Part shown: piece by piece, positions 62,304 through 64,000 of the stretch
How the letters are laid out: every line of letters starts with the position of its first letter
Position numbering within the stretch: position 1 is the first letter of the stretch
Source: Branchiostoma floridae
Lineage: Eukaryota > Chordata > Leptocardii > Amphioxiformes > Branchiostomatidae
Direction of reading: 5' to 3'
Assembly (NCBI RefSeq): GCF_000003815.2
Contig: NC_049984.1
Location: 27,715,652-27,779,651, forward strand
DNA: 64,000 nt
The notes under the pieces: model-generated
What the model was told of the DNA's origin: nothing
What the model saw: only the letters and a program-made list of their open reading frames with translations
Database searches by the model: none
Program-made: the position numbers and the translations under genes

Positions 62304-64000
62304 TTACTGGGAGGTTTGACTTCTTCTTTGGAGGCAGTGGCTGATGAAAAGTCCCACTTCTTTAATGATTAGTGGGTTCTGTGATTTTAACAGAAATATA
62401 GTTTTTTTGAGGTCTACTAACTGGTGAAAAGTTGGAAATAATGTTTTGATTGTGTCAAAAAGGTTGTTTCTTTCGTCCTCATAATGGGGGCAGTTACATA
62501 TAAAATGTATTTCATCTTCCACTGCATCCGTCGCACAGTATTTACACAATCTATCTTGAACTGGCACTTTTTTATAACGACCCTTTTCTATCTCTAGTGA
62601 GTGAGCGCTGATTCTTATCTTACATACATTGGATCTCTTGTCAGCGTCGTTCTGGTATAGATAGGTTTCCATGGCATATTCGGTTTTGATATGTTTGTAA
62701 AATCTTAGTTTGCCGTTATCTTTAGACAATTGCTGGAAAAAGGTTTGGACATACACGTCTGACAGTCTTTTCCTTAACAATGTACAAATTTGTTTGTTGT
62801 CTATTCTAGAGTGAGCATAGTTCCATAGATAGGAATAACCATTATCATCAAGTATTTGTTTTACATGTTGGAGCCAAGTTTTCTTATGATTGTTTAAAGG
62901 TACATTTTGTTGACAGAGTAGTGCGTCTATTTGTAAAGGGTGTGTAGAGTAATCTAACTGTTTAAGGCGTAGCCAGTACTTAACTATGCGGATTGCTATA
63001 TCTATGCCTGTTGGATAGACTCCGAGTTCTGCTCTACATGCGGAGTTACAGGAATTCCTGTGCACGCCAAGAATATTTTTACAAAAGCGGGTTTGGATAT
63101 TTTCCACTGGGCAGTTATCTTTTCCACAGTCTATACCCCAAATCTCACTACCATATAACATTATGGGCTTAATACACGTATTGAATAGCTTAAGTAGAGT
63201 CTTGGGGGACATCGTTGAAAGAGGGAGAGGTTTGAGGCCGAATACAGCTTTACGTGCCTTTAGAGACAGATTCTTTTTAGCTAAGGAATAAGTACCTGAC
63301 GAGGACAACGTCAGGCCTAGGTAGGGGTAGGAGTTTGCGATTTCGATGTTATCTACGCCAAATAAGAAATTTATGTTCTTGAGGAGTCTCCCTGATTTGT
63401 TAAAGATCACGGCTTTAGTTTTCTCTAGGTTCACCTGCAGTTTCCATTTTTCGCAGAAGGAATGAAGCCTGTCAAGGGCACATTGTAAGCCGGTTTCAGA
63501 CTCTGAAAGTAGTACTACATCATCTGCGTAAAGTAGACAAGAAACGAGGAGGTGGTGTAGGGAGGGTGGGTCGCAGTCGGGGGTATCTAAATCTTTAACT
63601 AAATCATCTATAAATAAGCTGAAAAGAGTAGGACTGAGGTTGCATCCTTGCCTTACACCTCTGTCAGTTGTAAACAGTGGTGTAAGGCCGGTAGGAGTTT
63701 TAACACATGTCATCGGATTAGAGTACATGGATTTAATCAATTTGTAGAACTTGCCGCCTATGCCCAGGTTAAGTAGTTTGTAACGTAGACCTTCTCTCCA
63801 GACGCAGTCAAAAGCTTTTCTGAAGTCTATAAAGCAGGTGTAGAGGCGTCTGTTGGTGTTGGTGTATTTTGATATCAGTGTGTCAATAACAAAGATGTTG
63901 TCGTTAGTTCCGAAATTCTTTCTGAAGCCAGTCTGGTTGGGGGAAATGAGGTTGTGATCATCTATATATTCGGTGAGACGAGTATTCATTATTGTTGTAA
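62304..64000 (-). CDS. LINE (non-LTR retrotransposon) ORF2, 3' part, cut by the window edge
   Basis: At least 561 codons, open up to position 64000 with no stop, so the ATG at 63989 is not the true start; endonuclease and the RT N-terminus lie outside. RT motifs: NQTGFRKNFGTND, FIDFRKAFD (D55), GVRQGCNLSPTLFSLFIDD, YADD at 154-157, and YPYLGLTLSSSGTY. Near the C-terminus is a zinc motif CKYCATDAVEDEIHFICNC. The frame is intact and ends at 62304, so this may be a functional copy. Clade not assigned. Confidence 0.92.
   Translation of the reverse strand, partial: TTIMNTRLTEYIDDHNLISPNQTGFRKNFGTNDNIFVIDTLISKYTNTNRRLYTCFIDFRKAFDCVWREGLRYKLLNLGIGGKFYKLIKSMYSNPMTCVKTPTGLTPLFTTDRGVRQGCNLSPTLFSLFIDDLVKDLDTPDCDPPSLHHLLVSCLLYADDVVLLSESETGLQCALDRLHSFCEKWKLQVNLEKTKAVIFNKSGRLLKNINFLFGVDNIEIANSYPYLGLTLSSSGTYSLAKKNLSLKARKAVFGLKPLPLSTMSPKTLLKLFNTCIKPIMLYGSEIWGIDCGKDNCPVENIQTRFCKNILGVHRNSCNSACRAELGVYPTGIDIAIRIVKYWLRLKQLDYSTHPLQIDALLCQQNVPLNNHKKTWLQHVKQILDDNGYSYLWNYAHSRIDNKQICTLLRKRLSDVYVQTFFQQLSKDNGKLRFYKHIKTEYAMETYLYQNDADKRSNVCKIRISAHSLEIEKGRYKKVPVQDRLCKYCATDAVEDEIHFICNCPHYEDERNNLFDTIKTLFPTFHQLVDLKKTIFLLKSQNPLIIKEVGLFISHCLQRRSQTSQ

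Overview
The window is eukaryotic and animal-like: spliced exons with canonical GT/AG borders, long A+T-rich non-coding stretches, a tRNA-derived SINE, minisatellites and many different transposon families, with four runs of N where the assembly is unresolved. The mix (a DIRS-type tyrosine-recombinase retrotransposon, KDZ, ISL2EU/THAP, piggyBac, Harbinger, CACTA-like and Gypsy remnants, plus the end of a UHRF1BP1/BLTP3-type gene) suggests an invertebrate deuterostome, most likely an amphioxus (Branchiostoma). That assignment is inference. No bacterial operon, CRISPR array or defence system is present.

Layout. 5-4983 (minus): a nearly complete DIRS-like retrotransposon with inverted terminal repeats, an internal complementary region, and gag, RT-RNase H-methyltransferase-like and tyrosine recombinase frames; the RT frame carries one in-frame TAG. 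5000-9800: mostly non-coding, with two clusters of nuclear-receptor-type half sites. 9804-14652 (minus): four phase-compatible terminal exons of a UHRF1BP1/BLTP3-like lipid-transfer protein, with a tandem array of partial copies of one exon. 14.6-24 kb: a transposon graveyard (piggyBac, Harbinger, KDZ, CCHC gag). 25-36.7 kb: a TIR element, a Gypsy integrase relic, an ISL2EU relic, a SINE with intact target duplication, a 69-bp minisatellite open in several frames, and the first of two inverted copies of a 1.0-1.1 kb element carrying copies of CTGGATATCCAG.

37-45 kb: fragments of a RecQ-like helicase and of a Crypton-type recombinase, then the best-preserved gene in the window, a three-exon THAP-HTH-DDE transposase (540 aa, complete DDE triad, 39339-42203, plus). 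It converges on a minus-strand gene with SAP-like and SWIM-like features and a 60-bp coding minisatellite. The pair resembles the two-gene layout of ISL2EU elements, but no YqaJ nuclease is visible. 45-57.6 kb: scattered minus-strand exons, mostly unrecognised, including a P2X7-C-terminal-like domain, a cluster of GC-rich hairpins beside an orphan basic ORF, and a 118-bp MITE nested in an older repeat. 58.8-64 kb: the second copy of the palindrome-bearing element, a decayed CCHC gag, and the 3' part of a LINE running off the window end.

Most of the sequence is explained by mobile DNA at different stages of decay. The signals I rate highest are the DIRS circle-junction architecture, the intact THAP transposase with its convergent partner, the inverted pair of TIR elements, and the acceptor-bearing exon array in the UHRF1BP1-like gene.
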